Positions 49,267-58,759 of a stretch of DNA of 64,000 bases are shown in pieces; position 1 is the first letter of the stretch; each line of letters starts with the position of its first letter. The notes beneath the pieces were generated by a model that worked only from the letters and a program-made list of their open reading frames with translations, had not been told where the DNA came from and ran no database searches. This stretch comes from Actinacidiphila cocklensis. Its GTDB lineage: Bacteria > Actinomycetota > Actinomycetes > Streptomycetales > Streptomycetaceae. The position numbers were made by a program, and so were the translations under genes. The stretch covers positions 124,001 to 188,000 of the forward strand of contig NZ_CAJSLV010000114.1 in assembly GCF_907177275.1 (NCBI RefSeq), in the 5' to 3' direction.

Positions 49267-52200
49267 ATGAAGCCCAGAGCCAAGGTCCTCAGGGGCAGCG
49301 CGCTCGCCGCTGTCCTGGCCACAGCGGCCGCGCTGCTCGCAGCGCCCGCCGTGCACGCCGAACCCGCCCCGCACGTCCTGCGCCTGAACGCCCGGCAGTT
49401 GGCCGAACTCAGCGCCCGCTACATTCCGCGATCGGACGGCACCCCCGGCCTCGTCGCGGCGGCCGCTGCCGCAGGCACCGACAGCACCGGCGACACCAGC
49501 GCACCGAGCACGCCTGCCGCCTCGGCGGCGTCCGGCATCGACGAGCAGACCACCTGGCAGACCGCCCGCGGCGCGGCCTCCACGCTGGCCCTGAACGGCA
49601 CCGGCGACTGGGTCGCCCTGTTCAGCGGCGGCTCGGTCACCCGCTACGACGCCCACGGCGACCCGGTGTGGCAGCGCACCACCCACTCGCTGTACACGGA
49701 CTGGCAGGTCACGGCCAAACTCCCGTACCAGACGGAGGAGTTCACCCCGACCCTCTACGAGGGCTACGACCCCTACCAGCCGTCCTCGATCGGCACCCAC
49801 CCCTACGCGCAGGCCGACTTCAACCAGGACGGCGTCGCGGACGTGGCCGTGGCGTACTCGGTGGGCGACGCACCGGCCCGTTCCTTCACCACTCCCGGTT
49901 CCACCCTGCAGTCCGGCACCTTCGTCAGCGTCCTCGACGGCCGCACGGGCCGGATGCTGTGGCACAAGCTGGTGCCCGGAAGCGTCGGTTCGCTGCTTGC
50001 GGAGGACGGGAAGCTGATCGTCGCCGACCGCACGGGGCCGAACTGGTACGCGAACCCGGTCGCCGAACAGGGCGACAGCCGCAGCTCGCTGACCGCCTAC
50101 TCCTTCGCCCCCGGCAGCGGCGCAGGCCTCACCGCCCGGGCCGCCTGGAGCTACAGCACCCACGCTCCCTGGGCAGCGTGGACCGACGTCGAGCCCCTCA
50201 CCGGCGGGCGGATCACCGCCGGCTGGACCGACACCCCGATGGGCCTGGGCAGCCCGCGCCCGCCGGCCGGCCACGTGGTCGTCCTCGACGCCGCCGGCGG
50301 CCACGTCAGCGTGGACGTCAAGACGCCCGGCTACCCGCGCATCCTGCACCAGGACCCGGGGTCCGACCGCGTCCTGGTCGCCGAGCAGAACGACCCCTTC
50401 GACGCGGTCCGCTGGGACCTCACGTCCTTCGACGCCCGCACCGGCGCCCGCAAGGTGCTCGCCTCGCGCGACGGCACCATACCCGAGGCCTTCCTCGTCA
50501 ACGGCCAGGCCCACGGCAAGCAGGCCCGCTACGCCGTCGCCGAACTCGGCATCGACCCTGTGACGCTGGCCGACGGCCAGAGCACCGTCTCCGGCTGGGA
50601 CGAGAACGGGAAGACCGTCTGGGCGCACCGGACCGCCAGCACCGTCGGCGGCGCCAACGCCCCCGCGCTCTCGCTGGAGTTCGACCCGCACGGCCACGGC
50701 CAGGTCGTCGCCGCGGTCGCCGACGGCACCCCGCTGTCGGCCGCCAGCCCCGAGGGCATCTACCACACCCAGCTGCTCGCCTTCGACGCCCGCGACGGCG
50801 GCATCATGTGGCGGCGCGAGGGCGACGTGGTCGGCGACCAGGTGACGCCCTACCAGGGCCGGCTGCTCACCGTCGGCTACGACCTCACGGCGTGGTCGGT
50901 CGATCCCGCGCACGGTGACGCCACCGCGCTGCCGCTGCTCGGCGACACCTACGCGGCGGCCGCCGCGGACGTGAACGGCGACGGCGTCGAGGACCTGGTC
51001 GTCGGCGGTCAGAGCCACGGCGTCTTCGCCCTCGACGGCCGCGACCTGAAGAGCGCGACTCCTCGTGTCCTGTGGCACTCCGCGGTCGGCGGCGCCGTCC
51101 ACCAGATCCAGCTCGCCCAGGTGGCCGACCGCAAGGGGAACACAGCCCCGCGCGTGGTCGCCGCCACCTCCCGCGGCTTCGCCGTGCTCGACCCGCACAC
51201 CGGCCGGGTCGGCGCCGACGTCGGCACCGGAGCCTTCCAGCACGGCGTGACCGTGGCCGGCGGCGAGATCGTCGCCACCGGCGCAACGTCGGTCGGTGCC
51301 TACACCGCGGACGGGACGGTCCGCTGGACCTACCGGCCGGCCGGCACCGGCGGGAAGCAGGTCGTCTACTCGACGCCCGCCACCGATGGGCAGGGCCGCC
51401 TCTTCCTCGAATTCGGCGGCATGCGCTCCGCCTTCGGCACCGGTGCGAGCGACCCCGCCCCGACCGCCGTCGCACTGGACGCCACCGCGGGCACCCCGCT
51501 GTGGAGCGAGCAGCCCACCGGCGCCGGCGCCGCCTGGATCGAGCAGCAGGCCGGCGTCTTCGCGGCCGCCGCCATCCCCGCGGCCGACGGCCACGGCGTC
51601 GCCTTCGCCTGGGGCGGCGACAAGCCCGGCAGCCCCCATCTGGTCCAGATCACCGACGGCCGCACCGGCCGGGTCCTGACGCAGCGCAACTCGACCGGCG
51701 CGAGCACCTTCCAGGGCTTCGCCGCCTCCCAGCGGTACGGCCTGGTCGAGCTGCACGCGTACGACATGACGGTCTACCCGGCCGACGGCGGCGCCACATA
51801 CGACATCCGCACCCTCCCCAACTCCCAGCAGGCGGTGTTCGCCACCACCACCGGCGGCACGGAGACCTTCGTCGCCGGCGTCGGCGGCCTGGAGCAGTAC
51901 GACCAGCCCTTCCCGCACACCGACGAGTACCTCGACCCCAGCAGCGAGGCCTTCTCGCAGTTCGCCGGGACGGTCACCCCGGTGGTCCTGAACGGTGGGA
52001 CGGGTACGGAACTGGTGGGCCTTCCGCGGGACTGGGCGGCGTACGACCTCAACCAGGAGGTCGGCGCGTACGGCGACGAGGTGGTCGCGCCCGACAGCTT
52101 CCCGCACGGCGTGACGGTCCAGCAGGTCAACGACGCTCCGAAGGCGGCCGCGAAGGCGGCCCCCAGGGCCGCCCCGCTGTCAGCCGCCGCCAGCGCGGCG

Positions 52201-53337
52201 GCCACCCCGGTCAAGGACCCGCAGCTGCCCGGGGGCGTCGCCACGCCGTCGCTGAAGGTCCGGTCCTCGCTGAAGGCCGGCCCTGACGGCACGACGGAGA
52301 CCACCCGCGGCTACACCCCGCAGCAGATCCGCGCGCGGCTCGGCGTCACCGGCGACGGCAGCGGCCAGACCGTCGCCATCGTCGACGCCTACGACTACCC
52401 GGCCGCGGCGTCCGACCTGAACCACTTCGCCGGCCACTTCGGCCTGCCGCAGACCTGCGACAGCGTCCCGGCCGGCACCGACTGCTTCGACTTCGAGCAG
52501 GTCTACGCGGACGGCACCCGGCCGCCGGCGGACGCCAACTGGGAGGAAGAGGAGGCGCTCGACATCGAGTGGGCGCACTCGGTCGCCCCGCACGCGAAGA
52601 TCGTGCTGGTCGAGGCCGCGGACGCCTCGGCGGCCGGCCTCTACCGGGCCGTCGACAAGGCGGCCGCGCTGCACCCGGCGGTTGTCAGCAACAGCTGGGG
52701 CATGTCGGAGTTCTCCGAGGAGTCGTTCTACGACGGCCACTGCAAGCTCGCCGACGCCGTGTGCACCCAGTCCACCGGCGACGCCGGCTACCCGGCCGGG
52801 TACTCCAGCACCAACCCCGACGCCCTGGCCGTCGGCGGCACCAACCTCCGGCTCGACGCCTCCGGCGCCACCCTCGGCGAGACCGCCTGGCGCGCGACCG
52901 GCGGCGGCCTGAGCTACTTCGAGAAGCGGCCGGCCTACCAGGACGGCGTCCAGGCCTCGGCCTTCCGCGCCACCCCGGACGTCAGCTTCGTCGCCGACCC
53001 GGCCACCGGCGTCGCCGTCTACACCACAGCCACCGGGTCGGCGCTGTGGCTGGAGGTCGGCGGCACCAGCCTGTCCGCTCCGGTCTGGGGCGCGCTGCTC
53101 ACCGACGCCGACCAGTTGCGCGCCACCGCGGGCAAGCCGCGTCTGGCGGTGGCCGGCCCGGACGGCGACACCGCACACGGCGACGTCTACGCCCTCGGCG
53201 GCAGCCTCTACGACGTCACCTCCGGCTCCAACGGGGCCTGCGGCGCCGAGTGCACCGCGGGACCGGGCTACGACACCGTCACCGGGCTCGGCTCCCCGCT
53301 GGCCGGCGTCGACGCGGCCCTGGCCGCCATGCGGTGA
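49267..53337 (+). CDS. Secreted sedolisin-family (S53) peptidase with large N-terminal beta-propeller region
   Basis: A 1356-aa exported protein. The ATG at 49267 opens a signal peptide (1-31, ALAAVLATAAALLAAPAVHA). About 90-950 consists of propeller-like repeats with PQQ/FG-GAP character (DGSVTRYDAHGDPVW-type, ADFNQDGVADVAVAYS, AADVNGDGVEDLVVGG with Ca2+-loop Asp). The S53 domain (about 1010-1356) has Glu1095 and Asp1099 (EEEALDIEW), oxyanion Asp1172 (STGDAG) and nucleophile Ser1268 (GGTSLSAP), plus C-terminal Ca2+-site-like residues. A conventional Pro-kumolisin prodomain was not recognised. S53 enzymes cleave proteins, usually at acidic pH. Confidence 0.88.
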   Translation: MKPRAKVLRGSALAAVLATAAALLAAPAVHAEPAPHVLRLNARQLAELSARYIPRSDGTPGLVAAAAAAGTDSTGDTSAPSTPAASAASGIDEQTTWQTARGAASTLALNGTGDWVALFSGGSVTRYDAHGDPVWQRTTHSLYTDWQVTAKLPYQTEEFTPTLYEGYDPYQPSSIGTHPYAQADFNQDGVADVAVAYSVGDAPARSFTTPGSTLQSGTFVSVLDGRTGRMLWHKLVPGSVGSLLAEDGKLIVADRTGPNWYANPVAEQGDSRSSLTAYSFAPGSGAGLTARAAWSYSTHAPWAAWTDVEPLTGGRITAGWTDTPMGLGSPRPPAGHVVVLDAAGGHVSVDVKTPGYPRILHQDPGSDRVLVAEQNDPFDAVRWDLTSFDARTGARKVLASRDGTIPEAFLVNGQAHGKQARYAVAELGIDPVTLADGQSTVSGWDENGKTVWAHRTASTVGGANAPALSLEFDPHGHGQVVAAVADGTPLSAASPEGIYHTQLLAFDARDGGIMWRREGDVVGDQVTPYQGRLLTVGYDLTAWSVDPAHGDATALPLLGDTYAAAAADVNGDGVEDLVVGGQSHGVFALDGRDLKSATPRVLWHSAVGGAVHQIQLAQVADRKGNTAPRVVAATSRGFAVLDPHTGRVGADVGTGAFQHGVTVAGGEIVATGATSVGAYTADGTVRWTYRPAGTGGKQVVYSTPATDGQGRLFLEFGGMRSAFGTGASDPAPTAVALDATAGTPLWSEQPTGAGAAWIEQQAGVFAAAAIPAADGHGVAFAWGGDKPGSPHLVQITDGRTGRVLTQRNSTGASTFQGFAASQRYGLVELHAYDMTVYPADGGATYDIRTLPNSQQAVFATTTGGTETFVAGVGGLEQYDQPFPHTDEYLDPSSEAFSQFAGTVTPVVLNGGTGTELVGLPRDWAAYDLNQEVGAYGDEVVAPDSFPHGVTVQQVNDAPKAAAKAAPRAAPLSAAASAAATPVKDPQLPGGVATPSLKVRSSLKAGPDGTTETTRGYTPQQIRARLGVTGDGSGQTVAIVDAYDYPAAASDLNHFAGHFGLPQTCDSVPAGTDCFDFEQVYADGTRPPADANWEEEEALDIEWAHSVAPHAKIVLVEAADASAAGLYRAVDKAAALHPAVVSNSWGMSEFSEESFYDGHCKLADAVCTQSTGDAGYPAGYSSTNPDALAVGGTNLRLDASGATLGETAWRATGGGLSYFEKRPAYQDGVQASAFRATPDVSFVADPATGVAVYTTATGSALWLEVGGTSLSAPVWGALLTDADQLRATAGKPRLAVAGPDGDTAHGDVYALGGSLYDVTSGSNGACGAECTAGPGYDTVTGLGSPLAGVDAALAAMR

Positions 53338-53343
53338 CCTCCC

Positions 53344-53373
53344 GGCGGGACCCGGTTCCTGACGGGTCCCGCC
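53344..53373. terminator. Terminator after the S53 peptidase gene (first hairpin)
   Basis: Perfect 11-bp arms GGCGGGACCCG/CGGGTCCCGCC with an 8-nt loop, 7 bp after the stop. Confidence 0.8.
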
Positions 53374-53375
53374 AG

Positions 53376-53416
53376 GGGCGGGTCGGACGACGCGTGTCGC
53401 GGCGTCCGACCCGCCC
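53376..53416. terminator. Terminator after the S53 peptidase gene (second hairpin)
   Basis: Perfect 14-bp arms GGGCGGGTCGGACG/CGTCCGACCCGCCC with a 13-nt loop, two bases after the first hairpin. Tandem hairpins shield the downstream phosphatase gene. Confidence 0.8.
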
Positions 53417-53508
53417 AAATGCTGGTAAATCCGGCAATTATGCTAGACATGGCTGCGCAGGCGGCCTCCTGGCCCGCCGTGCCGACACCCGCGTCCAGGA
53501 GGTTCTCC

Positions 53509-55254
53509 ATGCCCCAGGAAGGCATGCACGGCGACGAGGGCACGGGACGCGCCGCGCCCGCGGCGGCGCAGGGCGGTCCCGGCGAGCGGCTGCGGCTGCT
53601 GGAACGGGCCGCGACGGAGGTCGGCACCACCGTCGATCTCTTCCGCACCGCGGCCGAGTTGGCCGGCCTCGCGGTGGACGGCTTCGCGGACGTGGCCGTC
53701 GTCGACCTGCTCGACGCGGTGCTGCGCGGCGACGCGCCCGCGCCGGGGCCGCCCGACGAGCAGGCCGCGGTGCGGCGTGCCGCGGTCGCCGCAGCCGGCC
53801 ACGTTCCCGGCCTGCTCGGGGTCGGGGACGCCTGGGTCCTGCGGTTCGGATCGCCGCACGCGCAGGCGCTCGGCGACCTCCGGCCGCGCCTCGTACGCCG
53901 CCTCGACCCGGACGACGCCTGGCTGTCCCGCGAACCCGAGCAGGCCGGCCTGGTGCACGCCGAGGGGGCGCACTCGCTGATCGCGGTACCGCTCTCCGTC
54001 CGCGGGGTGCCGCTGGGCCTGGCGTCCTTCTACCGGCTCGGCGCGAGCCCCGGGTTCGACGACGAGGACCTGGCCGAGGCGGTGGGCGTCGCGGCCTTCG
54101 CCGCGGTGTGCGTCGACAACGCGCGCCGCCACGCCCGGGAGAAGGCGCTCGCCCGGCTCGTCCAGCGCACGCTGGTGCCCGGGCGGCTCCCCGAGCACGT
54201 CGCCGCCGAGACCGCGTGGACCTACCTGCCGGTCGCGGCGGGCGGTTCCTGGTTCGACGTGGTGCCGCTCTCCGGCGCCCGGATCGCCTGCGTCGTCGGC
54301 GAGGTCGCCGGGCACGGCATGCCGGCGGTCAGCCTCATGGGCCAGGTCAGCACGGCCGTCGCGACGCTCGCCGCGGTCGGCCTGCGGGCGGACGAGATCC
54401 TCGCCCGCGTCCACGGCCAGGTCGTCACCTCGGCGACGGGGCGTTCGACGCTCACCTCCGACGGGCCCAGGGCCGACGGGCTCACCGTCGCGTGCGTGCT
54501 GGCCTTCTACGATCCGGTGACCGGGACCTGCACCGTCGCCTGCGCCGGGCATGTCGCGCCGACCGTCGTCCATCCCGACGGGCACACCGAAGTGATCGAC
54601 GCGACCGCGGGTCCCGCCCTGGGCGGCCAGGGGCATCCGGCGTACCCGCTCACCCGCGTCACCCTTTCCGCAGGAAGCGTGCTGGCCCTGCACACCGAGA
54701 GCCTGTCCGAGCCGGGACCCGCCCTGTCGCGCGCTCTCGCATCGGGAGACGACGACCTCCACAAGGTGACCCAGAACGTCCTCACCGAGGCCTTCCCCGA
54801 CGGGCCGGGGGACGACACCATCCTCTTCCTGGCGCGCACCCGGGTCCTGGGTCCCGACCGCACCTACTCCTGGGACCTGCCCAACCGCTCCGAGAGCGCC
54901 GCCCATGCCCGCCGGATGGCGGCGATCAAACTCGCCGACTGGGGGCTGGAGGAATTGGTGCCCAGCACCGAGCTGCTGGTCAGCGAACTGGTCACCAACG
55001 GACTGCGGTACTCAGAAGGCGCCGTCGAGCTGCGCCTGATCATGCGCGAGAACACGCTGGCCTGCGAGGTGAGCGACTCCAGCGGCTCCGCCCCGACGCT
55101 GCGGCGGGCGCACGACGACGACGAAGGCGGCCGGGGGCTCTTCCTCGTCGCCCAGTTCACCCTGGACTGGGGCGTACGCCCGACGGCGCGCGGCAAGACG
55201 ATCTGGGCCGAGCAGCTCCTGCCCGGACGCAGCCAGGCGGACCCCGACTCCTGA
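53509..55254 (+). CDS. GAF-SpoIIE-HATPase signalling protein with altered phosphatase metal motifs
   Basis: A 581-aa cytosolic protein. The ATG at 53509 (MPQEGMHG) has AGGAGG six bases upstream. A GAF-like domain (about 20-200), SpoIIE/PP2C domain (about 210-440) and C-terminal RsbW-like ATPase (about 455-570, ELLVSELVTNGLRYSEGAVELR) are evident. In the phosphatase domain the usual GGDWYD is GGSWFD and GDVAGHG is GEVAGHG, while the last motif GDDTILF is intact. Two metal-ligand aspartates are thus replaced by Ser and Glu. Activity may be reduced or lost, leaving the kinase-type ATPase as the working part. Confidence 0.88.
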   Translation: MPQEGMHGDEGTGRAAPAAAQGGPGERLRLLERAATEVGTTVDLFRTAAELAGLAVDGFADVAVVDLLDAVLRGDAPAPGPPDEQAAVRRAAVAAAGHVPGLLGVGDAWVLRFGSPHAQALGDLRPRLVRRLDPDDAWLSREPEQAGLVHAEGAHSLIAVPLSVRGVPLGLASFYRLGASPGFDDEDLAEAVGVAAFAAVCVDNARRHAREKALARLVQRTLVPGRLPEHVAAETAWTYLPVAAGGSWFDVVPLSGARIACVVGEVAGHGMPAVSLMGQVSTAVATLAAVGLRADEILARVHGQVVTSATGRSTLTSDGPRADGLTVACVLAFYDPVTGTCTVACAGHVAPTVVHPDGHTEVIDATAGPALGGQGHPAYPLTRVTLSAGSVLALHTESLSEPGPALSRALASGDDDLHKVTQNVLTEAFPDGPGDDTILFLARTRVLGPDRTYSWDLPNRSESAAHARRMAAIKLADWGLEELVPSTELLVSELVTNGLRYSEGAVELRLIMRENTLACEVSDSSGSAPTLRRAHDDDEGGRGLFLVAQFTLDWGVRPTARGKTIWAEQLLPGRSQADPDS

Positions 55255-55279
55255 CGCCCGGCGCCCCGCTCGGGCGGGG

Positions 55280-56110
55280 TCACGCCTCGCCGGGTCTCCG
55301 TCCCCAGGCGGTGAGCATGCCGGCGGACAGCGCGGCGCACTCGTCGGAGTCCAGGTAGCGGACGGCCGCGTCGACGCCCGCGCTGTCGACGAGCCCGGTG
55401 GCGAGCATCGCGGCCCTGCTGCGCTCCCAGGTGTCCGCCCAGAAGCGGCTGATCGGGCTGCCGGGAAGCAGCGCAGGCACGTGGATCTCGGCCCCGACGG
55501 ACACCAGCCCCGCCTCCCGCAGCAGCCGCGGGTACGACGGCACCCAGGAGACATCGGTGCCGATGGTCGTCCGCAGCCCCTGCCACATCGCCCGCATCGC
55601 CGCGGTGTACGGCGTGCCGGGCGTACGGTCGCTCGTCAGGTCGACCGCGTCGCTGAGCACCAGCACCCCGCCGGGCGCGACATGCTCCGCCAGCGTCGCG
55701 ATCAGGCGCTCGCGCTCGGGCAGGTGCATCAGCACGAAGCGCGCGTGGACGAGCCGGAAGCGGCCCGGGACGGCGCCCGGGGCGGTGATGTCGGCCTCCA
55801 GCACGTCGAGCCCCGGTGCGGGCCGCTCGGCCAGGAAGCGCACGTCGCGGTCCACGGCGAGCACGCTCGCCACCCCGGCCTCGGCCAGCAGCCGGCGGGA
55901 GACCGTGCCGGTACCGGCGCCCACGTCGAGGCAGTGCCACCCGGGGCCGGCCCCCAGCGCCCGCAGCCGCGCCATGGTGACGTCGTCGTAGGCGAGGGCG
56001 CCGTAGTCGATGCGCTCGTCCTCGCCCGCCTGGCCGGGAGGGAAGACGGCCTCGCCGTAGCGGCCGCCGCCCGGCGCGTCGCCGCGGAGGCCGTCGTCGA
56101 ACGCCTTCAT
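55280..56110 (-). CDS. Class I SAM-dependent methyltransferase
   Basis: A 276-aa enzyme. The ATG at 56110 follows GAAGAGG. The SAM-binding motif I is CLDVGAGTGTVSRRL (about residue 60); acidic motif II AVDRDVRFL; motif IV region FRLVHARFVLMHLPER; then a post-motif GGVLVLSDAVDL. The C-terminal half (about 165-276) is helical and probably binds substrate. No biosynthetic cluster is adjacent, so the substrate is open. It is convergent with the SpoIIE-type gene. Confidence 0.88.
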   Translation of the reverse strand: MKAFDDGLRGDAPGGGRYGEAVFPPGQAGEDERIDYGALAYDDVTMARLRALGAGPGWHCLDVGAGTGTVSRRLLAEAGVASVLAVDRDVRFLAERPAPGLDVLEADITAPGAVPGRFRLVHARFVLMHLPERERLIATLAEHVAPGGVLVLSDAVDLTSDRTPGTPYTAAMRAMWQGLRTTIGTDVSWVPSYPRLLREAGLVSVGAEIHVPALLPGSPISRFWADTWERSRAAMLATGLVDSAGVDAAVRYLDSDECAALSAGMLTAWGRRPGEA

Positions 56111-56245
56111 CGGGACCTCTTCACGCCGGGGGGCGGCGCGGAAGCGCACCGCCGCCCCACCGATCCTCCACCGGCGCCCGCCGGGACGGGCGAGGCACGC
56201 CGTGGCCGGGCGCCGATCGGCCCAAGGAGCCGAGGGGCCGGGGCC

Positions 56246-57781
56246 TCAGCGCACGTCGCCCATGAGGGCGGCCACCTTGCGCCGGTAGGTCCAGATCGCG
56301 TAGCCCGCGATACAGGCGAGGACGCCCTCGAACGCCACCACGTTCGTGCCGTTCAGATCGACGCCCGCCAGGGACAGCAGGCTCGTCGTGCAGTCGCCCG
56401 CGGTGACGGCCAGGAACCAGACGCCCATCATCTGGCTGCCGTACTTGGCCGGCGCCATCTTCGTGGTCACCGACAGGCCGACCGGGGACAGGGCCAGCTC
56501 GCCGACGGTCTGGATCATGTAGATCGACACCAGCCACATCGGGCTGACCTTCGTGCCGTCCGACGCCATCGCCATCGGCACGATGAAGACGAGGAACGAC
56601 GCGCCGATCAGGAACAGGCCGATCGCGAACTTCGCCGTGGTGCCGGGCTCCCGGTTCCTGCGCGCCAGCCACACCCACACCCATGCGATGACCGGCGCCA
56701 GCGCCATGATCCACAGCGGGTTCACCGACTGGTACCAGGACGAGGGGAAGCCGAAGCCGAACAGGGTGTCGCGGCTCTTGCTGTCGCCGAAGATCGACAT
56801 CGTCGACCCGCCCTGGTCGTAGATCATCCAGAACACGGCGGCGGCCACGAAGAACCAGATGTAGCCGCTCATCTTGGACCGCTCGGTCTTCGTCAGCTCC
56901 TTGTCGCGGCTGATGCGCGCCAGGACGGCGACCGGGATGACCAGGCCGATCAGGGTGATCGGCACCAACGCCCAGTTCAGGGTGTAGACGCCGGTGCCGG
57001 CCAGCACGCCGTAGAAGACCGCCGCTACGAGCAGCCACAGCATGCTCTTGCGCAGGGTCGCGTTGCGCTCGGCGCGGCTCAGCGGCTTGGGGACGACGCT
57101 GCTGCGCTCGCTGAGGTGCCGGGTGCCCAGCAGGAACTGGAACAGGCCCAGCGCCATGCCCACCGCGGCCAGCGCGAAGCCCAGGTGCCAGCTGTAGTTC
57201 TGGCCGACGGTGCCGATGACCAGCGGCGCGGCGAAGGCGCCGACGTTGATGCCCATGTAGAAGACGGTGAAGCCGCCGTCCCTGCGGGGGTCGTCGGGGC
57301 CGTCGTAGAGGTGCCCGACCATCGTCGAGATGTTGGCCTTGAGCAGCCCGGAGCCGATCGCCACCAGGGCCAGGCCGCCGAAGAACGGCCCCTCGCCGGG
57401 GAGCGCCAGCGTCAGGTGGCCGGCCATGATGATCGCCGAGGAGACCACGACGGTCTTGCGCGGACCCCAGACCCGGTCGCCGAACCAGCCGCCCGGCATG
57501 GCGAGCAGGTAGACCATCGCCAGGTAGATCGAGTAGATGGCGGTGGCCGTGGCGGCCGTCATGGCCAGCCCGCCGCCCTGCGAGCCCTTGTCGGCGGCCG
57601 GCCCGCCGGCGATCAGGTAGAGCGGCAGCAGCGCGCGCATGCCGTAGAAGCTGAAGCGCTCCCACATCTCGGTCATGAAGAGCGTGGCCAGGCCACGGGG
57701 GTGGCCGAAGAAGCTCTTCGCACCGCCCGGAGGAGTCGGACTGCTCTGCCGGGCGGCGTCCTTCGTCAGGCTGGACGCCAT
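56246..57781 (-). CDS. POT/PTR family proton-coupled oligopeptide transporter
   Basis: A 511-aa major-facilitator protein with about 14 spans. The PTR signature is present: the first helix has EMWERFSFYGMRALLPLYL (ExxERFxYYG class, about 38-56), followed by GWFGDRVWGPRKTVV and FYMGINVGAFAAPLV. The helix-7 motif FFVAAAVFWMIYDQGGSTMSIF and the helix-10 SPVGLSV element also match. It imports di- and tripeptides with H+. Monocistronic, ATG at 57781 after GAGGAACG. The 240-bp region upstream contains an unusually AT-rich segment near 57930-57965. Confidence 0.92.
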   Translation of the reverse strand: MASSLTKDAARQSSPTPPGGAKSFFGHPRGLATLFMTEMWERFSFYGMRALLPLYLIAGGPAADKGSQGGGLAMTAATATAIYSIYLAMVYLLAMPGGWFGDRVWGPRKTVVVSSAIIMAGHLTLALPGEGPFFGGLALVAIGSGLLKANISTMVGHLYDGPDDPRRDGGFTVFYMGINVGAFAAPLVIGTVGQNYSWHLGFALAAVGMALGLFQFLLGTRHLSERSSVVPKPLSRAERNATLRKSMLWLLVAAVFYGVLAGTGVYTLNWALVPITLIGLVIPVAVLARISRDKELTKTERSKMSGYIWFFVAAAVFWMIYDQGGSTMSIFGDSKSRDTLFGFGFPSSWYQSVNPLWIMALAPVIAWVWVWLARRNREPGTTAKFAIGLFLIGASFLVFIVPMAMASDGTKVSPMWLVSIYMIQTVGELALSPVGLSVTTKMAPAKYGSQMMGVWFLAVTAGDCTTSLLSLAGVDLNGTNVVAFEGVLACIAGYAIWTYRRKVAALMGDVR

Positions 57782-58023
57782 GGTCGTTCCTCGTTCGCTC
57801 GGGACGCCGCCCGTGGGGAGGCACGCCCGGGTGGGGGGATCAGATCGTGCTGGTCTGTCCAGCTCTGTACCCGAACAGGCCTTCGCCGTATCCGTCCGGA
57901 AAAGGACCAGGAATTCCAGTAGGGGTGATTGATAACTTTATGACATCGCCCGATGTGGTATATGGCGTCTTGAGACCCACCTCACAGGCGTCCACGCGAT
58001 CGTGGTGAAGCCGTACGGCGGCA
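57782..58023. promoter_or_regulatory. Promoter region of the peptide transporter
   Basis: The AT-rich segment TGATTGATAACTTTATGAC (about 57926-57944) and GTGGTATATGGC stand out from the GC-rich surroundings and probably contain the transporter promoter or an operator. The 3' end of the MmcQ-type gene follows at 58024. Confidence 0.35.
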
Positions 58024-58404
58024 TCAGCGTTCGTCGGGCCTGCGCACCCCGGGCCAGTCCAGCAGGAGTTGCCGGGCGCGCGGGAGCTTGGCGACGATCA
58101 GGTCGTAGGAGTCCTCGACCATCTCGACGACCAGGCCGTCGGGCAGCGACCCGTCGAGGTGCACCGTGTTCCAGTGGCGCTTGTTGAGATGCCAGCCGGC
58201 GGTGATCTCCTGATGCATCTCGCGCAGCCGCACGGCGATCTCGGGCTCGCACTTCAGGCTCACGCTCAGCGGTCCCGAGTCCAGGGCGCTGATCGCGAAG
58301 ATCTTCCCGTCGACCTTGAAGACGGAGGTCTCCGCGTTGAAGGGGAAGGTCTCGACCGCCCCGTTCAGTCCCAGGCAGACGGCTTTGAGTGCGTCGGGTG
58401 TCAT
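58024..58404 (-). CDS. MmcQ/YjbR family DNA-binding protein
   Basis: A 126-aa protein. It begins MTPDALKAVCLGLNGAVETFPFNAETSVFKVDGKIFAISALD and ends LDWPGVRRPDER, the usual MmcQ/YjbR (CyaY-like double-wing fold) pattern including KRHWNTVHLDGSLPDGLVVEMVEDSYDLIV. DNA binding is inferred from the fold only. The ATG at 58404 has no Shine-Dalgarno site and CACACT seven bases upstream, suggesting leaderless translation. Confidence 0.87.
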   Translation of the reverse strand: MTPDALKAVCLGLNGAVETFPFNAETSVFKVDGKIFAISALDSGPLSVSLKCEPEIAVRLREMHQEITAGWHLNKRHWNTVHLDGSLPDGLVVEMVEDSYDLIVAKLPRARQLLLDWPGVRRPDER

Positions 58405-58462
58405 GCGGACCAGTGTGCCGTGCGCCGGCGGCGGCGCTCTGTCGCGTCCCGGAAATGCGGTG

Positions 58463-58476
58463 TGCGGAATTCCGCA
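58463..58476. promoter_or_regulatory. 14-bp perfect palindrome TGCGGAATTCCGCA
   Basis: It lies between the divergent MmcQ-type and small hydrophobic-protein genes, 47 bp before the latter's start. Candidate operator for an unknown regulator. Confidence 0.4.
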
Positions 58477-58522
58477 TGGGTGTTCGGAGTGGGGGCAGGC
58501 GGCTCGTTGGAGGTTGATAATC

Positions 58523-58693
58523 ATGGGACCGGTGCTCGTCGTTCTTCTGCTCGCACTGCTTCTTTTCGGTGCGGGATTCGCACTCCACCTTCTGTGGTGG
58601 ATCGCGGTCGTGGTGCTCGTGTTGTGGCTGCTGGGATTCGTCATGCGTGGTACCCACAGCAGCGGTGGCCGAGGCCGGTGGTATCGCTGGTAG
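58523..58693 (+). CDS. Small hydrophobic membrane protein (lmo0937/DUF5670-like)
   Basis: A 56-aa protein, MGPVLVVLLLALLLFGAG to RGRWYRW, with two membrane helices (about 3-19 and 24-43) and a basic C-terminus. The ATG at 58523 has GGAGG nine bases upstream. Similar tiny proteins are common in actinomycetes and often stress-inducible. Function unknown. A strong terminator follows. Confidence 0.82.
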   Translation: MGPVLVVLLLALLLFGAGFALHLLWWIAVVVLVLWLLGFVMRGTHSSGGRGRWYRW

Positions 58694-58717
58694 CGGCACC
58701 AAGCAGACCTGGACCAC

Positions 58718-58759
58718 CGGGCGTTGCCCGCCCCCTCGCGAGGGGGCGGGCAACGCCCG
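58718..58759. terminator. Strong palindromic terminator
   Basis: A perfect 42-bp palindrome with 21-bp arms and no formal loop (arms start CGGGCGTTGCCCGCCCC), 25 bp downstream of the small membrane protein gene. Confidence 0.75.

Noticed and set aside
58718-58759. Perfect palindrome considered as an attachment site or telomere-like element
   Set aside because: It lies directly downstream of a short gene with no integrase or repeated copies nearby; a terminator explains it better.
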